From Sipunculus nudus (lineage: Eukaryota; Annelida; Sipuncula; Golfingiida; Sipunculidae): a DNA stretch of 64,000 bases. Positions 11,161 to 22,100 of the stretch are shown here, piece by piece. Location of the stretch: positions 59,580,889-59,644,888 of the forward strand of contig CM049315.1 in NCBI GenBank assembly GCA_026874595.1, in the 5' to 3' direction. The position numbers were made by a program, and so were the translations under genes. Below the pieces are notes generated by a model. That model was not told where the DNA came from, searched no databases, and saw only the letters and a program-made list of their open reading frames with translations. How positions within the stretch are numbered: position 1 is the first letter of the stretch; each line of letters starts with the position of its first letter.

Positions 11161-12786
11161 CATGTTTCAGAGGCACAGGTTGCTGCCTAATATTCCTTGT
11201 TTCAACAAACTCTCACAACATTAAAGCAAGCACGTTTTAATGATGGTCCCTTTAATCAAGAGTGATACTTGAATAAATTATATATCAATAACATATAATT
11301 TCCAGAAAGTGGATAATTGAGTGGAATGGTCTGTAGGTGTCACATAAAATATACTTTTAAACCTAAAATACATATCCAGGTATATATCACATCACTGCAG
11401 CAAAGCTGACTTGCCATCACCATCGCCTGCTGCTGATTTCTAAAATCATGTAGCTACAACCAGTCCACTGCGTCAACAAGTGTCTTGTATCTAAGAGTAA
11501 TGTTTGCATTTGAAATTTTACCCTTAAAGCGAGGAAGGTAAAACAAACTGAAAAGTTTGCCTAAGCATTTTTTCCCGATTACTTCCACAAGTACCAAATA
11601 CATGTACATAGTACAAACAAATGATATGCATTTTATCATAAAGAATTCGTTGACGATGCATATGACACATTGTAACCGAGAACACTGGGTATCGAAACAA
11701 AATATGTTCCTCACGAATAGCAATAGCCTTTTTTTTCTGTTCTAATACACAACATATATAACCGAGTTGTGTGACGGCATCTGTGCAGTACAGCGTTTTA
11801 GCAGATGATCGTATTAATACTTTCACATAAGTTTTTAAATGCGATATTACATTCATATATCTGATGTATTTTATTATTTTCTACGACGTGTTTGAGGAAG
11901 AAATTTAGCAGTTGGGGATTTGGAAGCCCATACACATACTAACATCACACATGATACAGCAGCAAAGTTTTAAAAAAAAGTTGGGCGCCGCTAGTGGCAT
12001 TTACCAGTATAACTAAAAGACGTGGTCAACTAATTGAAAACACGGCGGTGCATGATTGGTTAAACGTCATCTTTCAGCGAACTGATATGGCACAATGGTT
12101 TGCAACACTATAAATTACCACCATTCTAGGCATTTGGATCAATGGCCCTCTTAGTTTCAACCAAGTGTAAACTTTACCGTGAGACAATGGTTTAAACAAG
12201 AATAAAATTTTCACAATTCTTTTAAAGCATTATGGCATAAATACTTGCAAGTATAAAAAGGCTCAGCCAAGAGACGGTGCTGCACATTAAAGCATGCATA
12301 AAATACCGATTTTCGAAAACCTTGGCATTAAACAACAGGATACAGGTTAACTTAAGGTTTTCATCTAAATATTCTTTGGCCTTAATTGTCTTTTATAATT
12401 GTGACAAATACTAGGCCCTTTCTCGTCTCAAGAGAGGTATAATCATTAAATTGTGAACGTAATTCAACATTCTCTTTTCTGTTGCGTGTGCTGTAAAGGC
12501 ACACTGTTATCACATGCAAAGCACCTGCATATTTGTTCATTGCAACTGCCACGCAGGAATTTTCCACCTCTGTTCGGAACGTACTGCCTTAACGACTTAG
12601 TGTCCCTATAGCAGCCTCGCCTAGTGAATAATGAATCCCTGGAATGTTCTAGAGCTTGAATACCTACCACAAAATGATAGATATTGCTATATATATTCCC
12701 TATTCTGCTATATACAGAGATGAGATCACGGAAAATCGTAGTTCGGATTGCACAAACTTATTTTCAATATGATGGTATCATATTTG
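11161..12786. other. Region 3' of the ankyrin gene
   Basis: AT-rich. The short open frames on both strands (such as 11454-11856) have no family resemblance. It probably includes the 3' UTR of the minus-strand ankyrin gene next to 12786, but I cannot place the polyadenylation site. Confidence 0.4.
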
Positions 12787-15183
12787 TCATATGGTAGCTT
12801 GTACCGGGTGGTCCTCACTTTCATCTGCGGGGATGCGGATAAATGGTTGAATGGCACGAACACTTTGTCCCCAAGTTTTGCTAAAGAAACCTTTAAAATA
12901 ATCTCCCCAGCTTCCTGAGCCTCTGTCTCCTGGCGACACACGAGCTCCCTGGCTGCGCAGCAACTCCACAATATCATGGTGACCATTTTCTTCAGCCATT
13001 TCCATGGCAGTGATGCCATCTTTAGATTTACTGTCCACAAATGCGCCGCCCTTAACTAGAAACTCCGCGACACGTTTGTGTCCATTCACGCTGGCAGCGT
13101 GAAGGGGGAAGAAGCCGTTCTCCTCCGGGATATTCGGATCTGCGCCATGGAAGAGGAGAAGCTGGACAACTTCCAAATCCCCTTTCTGAGCCGCGTTGTA
13201 CAAGCAGGTGTATCCCTCTTTCGTTTGAACATTCACATTGGCTTCTGATACGATAAGATCCTCAGCTATTCTAATGTGACCGTTCTGTATGGCTAGGAAA
13301 AGTGCACACACTTCTTCCAGAGCCAGCAAGTTCACGTCTGACCCAGCCTTGACCAGTTTCTTCACAGACGACTGGTGGCCAGACTGACATGCGAAGAACA
13401 AAGGTGACCAACCGGCGTCATCCACCACGTTTACCCGAGCTTTATGTTTTAGCAACAGGTCTATAATTTCATCATTTCCGTTCTGGGCGGCTATATGTAA
13501 AGCGGTAAACCCATCTTGCACTTTGGTATTTACATTGGCATTTCGTTGAAGCAGGGTTTTGACAACTTCCATGTGATTGGCTTTCGTGGCGAAATATAAA
13601 CACGTGATGTTGTCATTTGTGACTTGTTCGATGTAAGCTTTGAAATCCAGCAGCTGGCGTACAACCGTAACGTGACCTTGGTCACACGCTATATGTAACG
13701 GCGACACTCCTGTGACCTCAGAAAGACTGACGTCAGCTCCCTGACTCAACAGCATCTTCACTAACTCAACATATCCTTTCTGCGCAGCTAAAAGTAGAGG
13801 GGTATAACCCTCGGTTGTTTGTGTGTTTACATCACAGCCGGCGTCAAGCAGGCTTTTGGCAATATCTGCATGATTATCTTGTACGGCATAATGAAGAGGA
13901 AGCCACGCATTGGTATCAGGTAAAGACGGCTCGGCCCCGGTGTCCAGGAGGAGACAAACAACCCCGTGGTGTCCACGTTCCGAACTGATGTGGAGCGCAC
14001 CACAGCCATTGTTGTCCTGAATTTCCAACAGTGCGTCGTGGTCTATAAGCAGTTTAACTGTGGCTTGATGGCCTTGTTGAGCAGCTAAGAATAGACTGGT
14101 ACATCCGTGGTATGTCTTACGATCTATATCCGCGCCCTTTTTTAGCAATTCTAAAACAGCATTGTTGTGGCCACCTTCAGACGCAGCATGTAAAGGAGAC
14201 CATCCAGCAAAGTCCACTAACATCACGTCCGCACCATTATCAATTAATTCTGCTATGGATTTTTCATGGCCGTTCTGAGAAGCGATAAACAGAGGCGTCT
14301 GTCCGTCAACAGATTGTAAATTAACATTTGCACCGACCCCGAGGAGTTTGAGAATTGGTTCAGTTTCATCATTTTCTGCGGCATAATGAAGTCCGGCCCA
14401 GCCTTTTTTATCTTGCAGGTTTGGCGCTGCAGAAGAAGCTAATAATACATCAAGTACTTCCATATCACCAAATGAACACGCAGCATGCATAGCACATAAG
14501 CCTTCCTTGATATCTTGGGCATTGACAGAAGCACCTTTGCTCAACAAAGTTGACACTACATCACTGTGTTGATTTTGAGCAGCTACAAATAATCCTGTGA
14601 ACCCTTCCTCCGTCCGAGCGTTCAGGTCTGCTCCTAGAGAGATGAGTTCTTTGATGATCTCAACATGTCCGTTCTGTGCCGCATGGTGAATAGCAGACCA
14701 GCCGCCATCGTCGGTCAGCATGACGTCAGCGCCGTGAGACAGCAACAGACTAACGGTCTCGTGGTGACCATTCTCTGCAGCAATCAGTAGTGCGGAGTGT
14801 CCTTCCTCGTTTTTGGCATCCACCTCGGCGCCACGTTTTATTAGTTGTTCGGCTATCTCCGTAAATCCATCCTGTGCTGCGTATAGTAAAGGGGGCCACG
14901 ATGATGATTTCACACGAAGGTTGACGTCTGCTCTCGCACTGAGGAGCAGGTCCACCAAGAGTTTGTTTCCGGTTTGGCATGCCATGTGGAGAGGTGCAAA
15001 CCCGTCCTCCTCTTGAATGTTTACATCCGCACCTTTTGCCAACAGCAGCAATGCGATGTCGTCATGACCGTGTTGCGCTGCCATGTACAGACATGTAAAC
15101 CCCTCGCCGTTCTGCCAGTTAACGTCACTCCCTGCCTCCAGAAGGATCTTTGCTACCTCCGTAAATCCGTTTTCACAAGCGAC
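12787..15183 (-). CDS. Ankyrin gene exon 2 (terminal)
   Basis: Acceptor AATCTTGCAG|GTC opens at 15183. The open frame upstream to 15219 is intron read-through and is not counted. 2397 bases encode about 22 ankyrin repeats and the non-ankyrin tail, ending in a stop at 12787. Confidence 0.87.
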   Translation of the reverse strand, partial: VACENGFTEVAKILLEAGSDVNWQNGEGFTCLYMAAQHGHDDIALLLLAKGADVNIQEEDGFAPLHMACQTGNKLLVDLLLSARADVNLRVKSSSWPPLLYAAQDGFTEIAEQLIKRGAEVDAKNEEGHSALLIAAENGHHETVSLLLSHGADVMLTDDGGWSAIHHAAQNGHVEIIKELISLGADLNARTEEGFTGLFVAAQNQHSDVVSTLLSKGASVNAQDIKEGLCAMHAACSFGDMEVLDVLLASSAAPNLQDKKGWAGLHYAAENDETEPILKLLGVGANVNLQSVDGQTPLFIASQNGHEKSIAELIDNGADVMLVDFAGWSPLHAASEGGHNNAVLELLKKGADIDRKTYHGCTSLFLAAQQGHQATVKLLIDHDALLEIQDNNGCGALHISSERGHHGVVCLLLDTGAEPSLPDTNAWLPLHYAVQDNHADIAKSLLDAGCDVNTQTTEGYTPLLLAAQKGYVELVKMLLSQGADVSLSEVTGVSPLHIACDQGHVTVVRQLLDFKAYIEQVTNDNITCLYFATKANHMEVVKTLLQRNANVNTKVQDGFTALHIAAQNGNDEIIDLLLKHKARVNVVDDAGWSPLFFACQSGHQSSVKKLVKAGSDVNLLALEEVCALFLAIQNGHIRIAEDLIVSEANVNVQTKEGYTCLYNAAQKGDLEVVQLLLFHGADPNIPEENGFFPLHAASVNGHKRVAEFLVKGGAFVDSKSKDGITAMEMAEENGHHDIVELLRSQGARVSPGDRGSGSWGDYFKGFFSKTWGQSVRAIQPFIRIPADESEDHPVQATI

Positions 15184-16305
15184 CTGCAAGATTTGAGATA
15201 TTTTACAGTATGATTTCAAGAATACTTTTAATTGTCCTAAGCAGTGGTAAATTTACTTGCAGGGACGGGAATAAATCAAGTTTACTTTTCACCTGACAGA
15301 TAATTGAATTTAAAACGTTGCTGCAAGCAAATTACTTCTGGCTGGCTGGATTGATACTCTGATAAGATTTTTATTACTGTTCACTCAAACTTCTGAAATG
15401 TTGGAATGCTTAAGCATTCAACAATTTTATATTCCTGTTTTATTCATTTTAAATTTAACAATGATTTACGAGTTCTTAAATTTTAATTTAAAATGAAGGT
15501 TGTACTACGACTAGCCACTCAGAACCTTGAGAACCAGAATTGACAATGTATTGACAATAAATGACAATTTCCTGAATGGAGTGATGTGGTCTGTAACGAG
15601 CACCGAGTCGAGTATGGAGGAATGCGGCGTCACTAGCCAATCATGTTATTTTTCACTTCTGACTATATACAGATAAAATACCTCCTGTTCCTCTTGTTCT
15701 AATGTATCTTGGGTCAAGAATGAGATCACTGAACAAACATATCAGCCTACCTGCAATGCTGTCCATCCTTCCTCATCCTGAGCTCCGTGTTCGGCTCCAT
15801 GAGAAAGAAGGAGTTTGACAACTTCTGGATGTCCTCCTTGTGAAGCTAAATACAAGGGAGTGTACCCGTCAACTGTTTTGGCATTTACTTCCGCATTGGC
15901 TTCGAGTAGAGTTTCCGCCACGTCCACGTAACCACGATCACATGCATAATGAAGCGGGGTCCAGTCCTCCTTGTCTTCCACCGCGACATCCGCGCCTGCG
16001 CGAAGGAGTTCTTCCGCTATTCTCCGATGACCATTTGCGCTGGCACAGTGTAATGGTGTCCATCCACCGACAACGTTTTTCGCATTGACGTCACCGTCTG
16101 CGTATAAGATGAGGGTAAAAATGGGGAAGTTTCCTTGTTCTGCTGCAGCCGTTAGGGGAGACCAACCGTCGGCGTCAGACGTGGCGGAAATCTGCGTCAT
16201 GGACAGGCGATGGGCGCCGATCAGGTTCTTTATACCGACCTCGTTTTCATCGCGTACAAACGACACCAGCTGGGCCGCGGCCTCGTTCACCTCCTCCTCC
16301 TCCAT
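12787..16305 (-). CDS. Ankyrin-repeat protein, two coding exons, about 983 residues, about 27 repeats
   Basis: Exon 1 (16305-15751) and exon 2 (15183-12787) join in phase 0, fusing TALQ to VACENGF so that one ankyrin repeat spans the junction. Exon 1 has an acidic start (MEEEEVNEAAAQL), then four complete repeats. Exon 2 has about 22 more of the usual 33-residue form G-x-TPLH-x-AA-x-x-GH-x-x-V-x-x-LL-x-x-GAD-x-N. The last about 50 residues (from GSGSWGDYFKGFF) are not ankyrin and carry basic and aromatic residues. Ankyrin stacks mediate protein-protein binding; no kinase, death, SOCS, DHHC or channel segment is visible, so this is an ankyrin-only scaffold of unknown partner. Repeat headers tend to alternate between WSPLH-like and YTCLY-like forms, suggesting growth by two-repeat duplication. 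The high repeat count within so few exons is notable. Confidence 0.88.
15184..15750 (-). other. Intron of the ankyrin gene
   Basis: 567-bp AT-rich intron with GTAGGC donor and TTGCAG acceptor. Nothing else recognised in it. Confidence 0.8.
15751..16305 (-). CDS. Ankyrin gene exon 1
   Basis: ATG at 16305 lies three bases inside an apparent splice acceptor (ATCTTCTGACAG|ATC ATG), so an upstream non-coding exon is likely. The 555-base coding part ends at CAG|GTAGGC in phase 0. It encodes an acidic N-terminus and four ankyrin repeats. Confidence 0.85.
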
Positions 16306-16411
16306 GATCTGTCAGAAGATACAACAAAATCAGATTTTCTTCCTTATGATCTCTAAGCATTTTTAAAATATCTGCAAATAAAGAAAAAATTATGTCCTCC
16401 TTTATGTGTAC

Positions 16412-16565
16412 CTGTTACACACGCAGAGCCCCTTGAGAGCGTTCTGACCCCAGAACGAGGTAAATTATCCAAGAAGTCGCACACTTGTTGACTTGGTGGC
16501 ACTAATTCAAACCACCTTTCTCCGGGCCCAATATATTTAGGCGCCATCCCGGACGATCTTCTCAT
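16412..16565 (-). other. Possible 5' exon upstream of the ankyrin gene
   Basis: A minus-strand stretch ending at AACAG|GTACAC (16412) could splice to the acceptor just before the ankyrin ATG. The short frame inside it (starting MRRSSGMAPKYIGPG) would be out of frame with the ankyrin frame and would act as an upstream ORF. Weak evidence; it may simply be intergenic. Confidence 0.2.
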
Positions 16566-16681
16566 TATGTCACGTAAACAAGGAAAGGAACATGTGCAGC
16601 TAACTCAATGAACAGAGGAAAATCAGGATTCGGAACCTGGTGGCACATAAGTCTTGCAAGAATTGAGTCCACATTTATATG

Positions 16682-16683
<2 letters not shown>

Positions 16684-16731
<48 letters not shown>
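16684..16731. repeat. (TA)n microsatellite
   Basis: Uninterrupted TA dinucleotides, about 24 units. Confidence 0.95.
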
Positions 16732-16733
<2 letters not shown>

Positions 16734-17119
16734 AAAAGAGTCTTAATTAAGCGCAGTCAATATATTTTACCTTGTGTGACGCAGTTACCACTTGTTATAC
16801 CTTATCCGGTCGACTGAATACACGTGGATCTACAAATTCAACATGGCCCTGGACCATAACATTTCCGTATCATTGATTTATTTGTATCTACTTTATTTAG
16901 CATACAGGTTGTACTACACGAAATCTTAGTACTTTATACAGATTTCCTGGCATTATTCGGAAAACTAAATATACCAAAATCACTCATGCTATAACATCAA
17001 TAATGAAAACAAAACTTAACCTTGAAGTGTCACAGTAATCGCATAAAACCTCTAACAGCTGACGTGATATTTTAATCAGTCGTTGTTACCAGCTGGTTCA
17101 CATTCTTGATGCAGTGAGC

Positions 17120-17121
<2 letters not shown>

Positions 17122-17192
<71 letters not shown>
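17122..17192. repeat. (TA)n microsatellite
   Basis: Uninterrupted TA dinucleotides, about 35 units. Open frames reading through it (YIYIYI) are artefacts. Confidence 0.95.
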
Positions 17193-17196
<4 letters not shown>

Positions 17197-18567
17197 ACAG
17201 GATTATAAAACGCTCTAATGCTTCGACAAAAGGACTTAAGCCACAAGGACAAAGGACATACATATAGACGCGTGAGGATATACATGCGGATAAACATATT
17301 TTTAATGCTGGAGAAAAATAGACTTAATACGGGAAAGCTTTTATTCTTTTGAAGATCTCCTTTAGAGATCCTTTGATGAGGAATATGTTGGGTCCTGTTT
17401 CTGAACTTTTGCACTAAATATGACCGGGTCATCTATTAATTCACCACCTCTAGTGTTTAAATATTGAGATGCATTTGCAAAACTGAAATTTCAAATTATT
17501 CTCGATGATTAGATATCTTATGAAATGAAAGGTTGTACCTGACACAAAGAAAGACACGTTAAGGGTTAATTTACTTGTTTGTATATCAATGACTATTGCG
17601 GCATCGTTTTAAGCTCTGTCTCTCTCTGTCTCAAAGACAGTTTACATATGGAGAGATGCATATACCATTAACAGAAAGCAACAATCGAGCATTAATGATT
17701 GATGGTAGTTTGGAACACGGACATACACAGATATACATATGTGGAGAACTCTGAATGAACGCTTTACCTTTGACATTTGCGTTGTATCTTACCATGTGGT
17801 ATACGATAACACACAGATAAGACAGCAGGCCTGTACATCAACCACGATACATTACAGTCAACTCGTGACCAAAGCCCTGCATTCCCATCAATAATATACA
17901 CATTTGCAGGGGCGTCAAAATAGGTGGGGAACGGGGGTATATATCCCCCCCCCCCACTTTTTAGCAAGGGGGGAGGGGTTCAATGTAATCATCCCCCTCA
18001 CTATTCAGAGAATAATATTTATTTTGCAAATGAAATATATTAATAACCAGATGTATATAGACTTTGGTTCCATTATGAGTGTACTATGAACTATTATATC
18101 TAAACCTGGTTTATAAATAACTTAGGACTGGAAACATATTACTTTATTTTTATAACCTTATAGGTAATTTTAATATATTTAAAAATGTGTCATGAAGACG
18201 CTAAAAGGTATATTAATATAAATGAGTGCGAGTGTGTGTACGCGCGTGTGTGTGCGAGTAGCCCCCCCCCCCGTACAAAGACACATGACACACCTAACAC
18301 TTACAAGTGTAACCCTCGACAGATGAGATTAAAATAAAATAAATGTTCAGCTTTTGTCTATAATTACGTAAATTACACTATTAACAGCCAACTACAAACT
18401 ATGACCCATTCAATAAATGAAAGTATTGAACTGAATGGTTTTGTATCGTTTATAAGATTTTATGTCCCTCTAATCAACTGAAGATGGATTACTAATACGT
18501 TTGTTTTCAGTGAAATCAAACAAAACTATTGACAAACACATTATAAAGACAACTGGAGGCGTACTTG
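17193..18567. other. Intergenic region between ankyrin gene and LTR retrotransposon
   Basis: AT-rich, with a loose copy of poly-C family C at 17890-18010, a short (GT)n near 18231-18253 and a C-run near 18263. No gene seen. Confidence 0.5.
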
Positions 18568-18837
18568 GCGCCAGTATGGCATAGATTGGGTGGTGTATTT
18601 ACGGCTTACCGTAAAGTATGGAAATCCCTCTACATTGATGATTGGCCAATAGGGCTCCAGCATGCACCAAGGGTTGGGGTTTAAGGTTTGTATTTGTTTT
18701 GACCGGCATCCATGCTGGATGTTCCGAGTCTATAGTCTGAAGGTTTCACTGGAATAAACGGATATTTCCAGGTGATCTGTATTTGTGAATATTTCCTACA
18801 GACTGTCCGTTGACCCTTTCATCTCATACTGACGTGG
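18568..18837 (+). repeat. 5' LTR
   Basis: Begins near GCGCCAGTATGG and ends near CATACTGACG; the final TGG may belong to the primer-binding site. Contains AATAAA at 18753-18758, a plausible polyadenylation signal. Identical to the 3' copy by eye. Confidence 0.9.
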
Positions 18838-18846
18838 TGGCAGCGG
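18835..18846 (+). promoter_or_regulatory. Candidate primer-binding site
   Basis: TGGTGGCAGCGG starts directly after the probable LTR end. TGG at this point is the usual complement of a tRNA 3' CCA. The tRNA species is not identified. Confidence 0.45.
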
Positions 18847-19160
18847 TTTTCATTTACTGTTGAGGTGTTCGGATACAATCGAACTGAACTGAGGTGAAGG
18901 TATTTTGGCGGACTTTGCTGTCAACAAGAGCAGTTGTAACTACTTAACCGGCAAGCATCTACTAGTATACGCTACTACTGTACTTGGACGTATTCAGTGA
19001 AAAACAGGTACTGTCATTGCCTTAAGGTAGAAATCACAGTTTTCATTGTGTAGGCCTGTGCACTGACTAAATATAAACCATACATTGATTCCGAATAGTT
19101 GGAATAACTGTGTGCTTAAATCAAACTTGATACTGATTGTGATACTGATAGCCTTAGAAC

Positions 19161-22100
19161 ATGGCCTCTACCCATCGCGCTCCGAAACAATGGTGCTTAA
19201 CCGAAAACGAGACACTTACTTCCGTAGAAAGCTGGCGTCAGAACATTATTTACACCCTGTCATTGGATGCCAACTTTGCTCCCTTTTTAGTTGAAGGATT
19301 TACGTGGCTTAAGAAGTCAAAGAGTCAGTTGTTACGTGGACTTACCAGTGATGACAGTAGTGTGCCTACAAGTGAGAGACGTACAGCCCAACAGAAAGTC
19401 AGCATGTTGGAGCTTATGCTGGATCAGATAGCCAATTATTGCCCAGTTATCTCTAGAAACACAATAGTGACTCATTCTACATCACTCGACGGTATATGGG
19501 AATCAATTCGCCTATATTATGGTTTTCAACGCACAGGTGGTCATTTTCTTGATTTCGCAGACTTCCACTTAGAGCCTGAAGAGAGACCTGAAAGGCTCTA
19601 TCAGCGTCTTGTAGCCTTCATCGAAGACAGTCTATTGAAAAAGTCTGGCAGCATCTCCCATCATGGCGAATCCATTGATGAAGATGAGGAATTAACCCCG
19701 ACTTTGGAAAATTTGGTCGTGCTGACTTGGTTAAGACTCATTCACCCAGATCTACCTCGTTTGGTCAAGCAACGATACGGCACGGAGCTTCGGTCGCGTA
19801 CATTGGCCTCCATTAAACCAGAGATATCGCAGGCCTTGTCTTTGCTGCTGGACGAGATCCGCACAGTTGAAGATGCAAAAGTTATGCGTACTGCGGTGTC
19901 TAGATTCCAGCAACCTCGCTCATACTCACAAAAAGCGCCCACTCCTCAGTCTCGCCCCCGCACTAGGCGCTTGGAAAAAAAATGCCCGTTGTGCTCTCAG
20001 GCTGGGAGACCTGAACAGCATTTCCTAAGTGAATGTAGATTTCTGCCTGAAAGTGACAGAAGGTACATGGTACGAGCAAGACAGGTCTCCGGATATGATG
20101 AGGAGCCAAATTGTGAGGGATTATCTCCTGATGTTGATCTAGACAGGGCACATGATTCACAAGAGGGTTGGTCACCTGAGTTTAGAGAGTTATCTACTCC
20201 TACAGCACGACGCGTTAAAGTGAAAGCGTCCCCTACGGTGAACATGTTTCATGGTCACACACCAATAAACATAACTCTTGACTGTGGTGCCACAGGTAAT
20301 ATGATCAGTGGTGAAGCCGCTCGAAGGGCGGGAGCAGTTATCAAGCATTCATCCCAAATGGCAAACCAAGCTGATGGTCAGTCTCCACTTGAGGTCATCG
20401 GTGAGACTACAATGACCTTTCATAGAGAAGACAAGTCCTTCCATTTTGAGGGATTAGTAGTGAGCCAGTTAGATGTTGATATCCTTGCTGGGGTCCCCTT
20501 TATGGAGCAGAATGATATCTCCGTAAGACCAGCGAAGCATCAGGTAATATTCAGTGATGGAACAGTCTATGAATATGCTCAAAGGTCCGGTATTAAAGAA
20601 TTGCATTCCATTCGGCGGGCACAAGTATTACGCGCACCACCCGCCAACACAACCGTTTGGCCAGGAGAGTTCCTTGAAATGGACATCCCGCCCAACATTG
20701 GGTGCGACGACAACTATTTGGCTCTTGAGCCCCGCTATGACTGTGCTTCCAAGACATTTCACGGCTGTGAGCCGTGGCCATCTCCAGAGGTTGTCCGAAG
20801 CGTGGGTCACAAACTTCGCATTCCAAACCTAACTGGGGCACCCATACTTGTGAGAAAAAATGATCATGTGTGCCAAGTGCGGGCTTTGTCTGTGGACCTT
20901 GCCAGCGATACAGATGAAAGGCCTTATGAGGCCCCTGACGCTCTAAAGGCACCACACAAGCACCAGACCTCTTGCTCCAGTGACTTGTTTTCACAACATA
21001 TTCAGGTTGACCCCCACAACATCTTGCCCGAAGCAATCAGGTCGGCTTTCATTGACAAACATAGAGACTTTGATTCTGTTTTTGATCCAAACATAAGGTG
21101 TTACAATGGCGCATCCGGTCCATTTGAGGCTGTCGTGAATATGGGGCCTGTAGAGCCGCCTCAGAGGAAGGGACGGGTCCCACAGTATTCACGCGATAGA
21201 CTGCTAGAACTCCAGGACCAGTTTGACGCATTAGAAGCGGCGGGAGTTTTTGCAGTCCCCGAGGCAATAGGTATATTTGTTGAATATGTTAACCCCTCAT
21301 TCCTAGTCAAGAAGCCTAGTGGGGGCTCACGGCTAGTCACCGCATTCGCAGATGTTGGTAGATACTGCAAGCCACAACCATCGCTTCTTCCTGATATGGA
21401 TAGTACACTTCGTAATATAGGACGGTGGAAATACATAATTCTGACTGACTTGAAAAGTGCATTTTATCAAATACCACTCGCGAAACAGTCAATGAAATAT
21501 TGTGGCGTTGCCACTCCTTTTCGGGGCATCAGAGTGTACCGCAGATGTGCAATGGGGATGCCAGGTTCGGAGACCGCACTGGAGGAACTTATGTGCCGTG
21601 TCCTAGGCGACCTTCTGGTGGAAGGGGTAGTTGCTAAGATTGCAGACGACATGTATATCGGTGGCGACACCCCATCCGATCTCTTGAATAACTGGAGTCG
21701 AGTCTTGGCTGCATTAGCCTCGAACAATCTGACACTTTCTCCGTCGAAGACAGTTATTGCGCCTCAATCTGCGGTTATTCTTGGCTGGATCTGGCAACAG
21801 GGAAATATATCAGCTAGCCCGCACCGCCTTGCCACACTCTCCACATGCTCTATACCGGGGACAGTTAAGGGTCTTCGCTCGTTTATTGGTGCATACAAAG
21901 TGCTTGCAAGGGTATTACCACAGTGCGCACAGTGGTTAGCCCCGTTAGAGGACGCCATAGCAGGTATGGAATCTAAAGAACAAATATTGTGGTCTGATGA
22001 GCTTAGGTCTAGTTTTACAAAGGCACAGAGGGCCTTGTCGCGGAGCGCATCAATTGCTTTGCCTCATCCGGATGACCAGCTCTGGGTAGTTACCGACGCT

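Noticed and set aside
11454-11856. Minus-strand frames of 89 and 110 codons
   Set aside because: Overlapping frames in AT-rich sequence with no family resemblance and no splice context.
16608-17432. Frames containing long YIYIYI runs
   Set aside because: Translations of (TA)n microsatellites; the same applies near 43.2, 47.3, 52.9, 53.9 and 56.9 kb.
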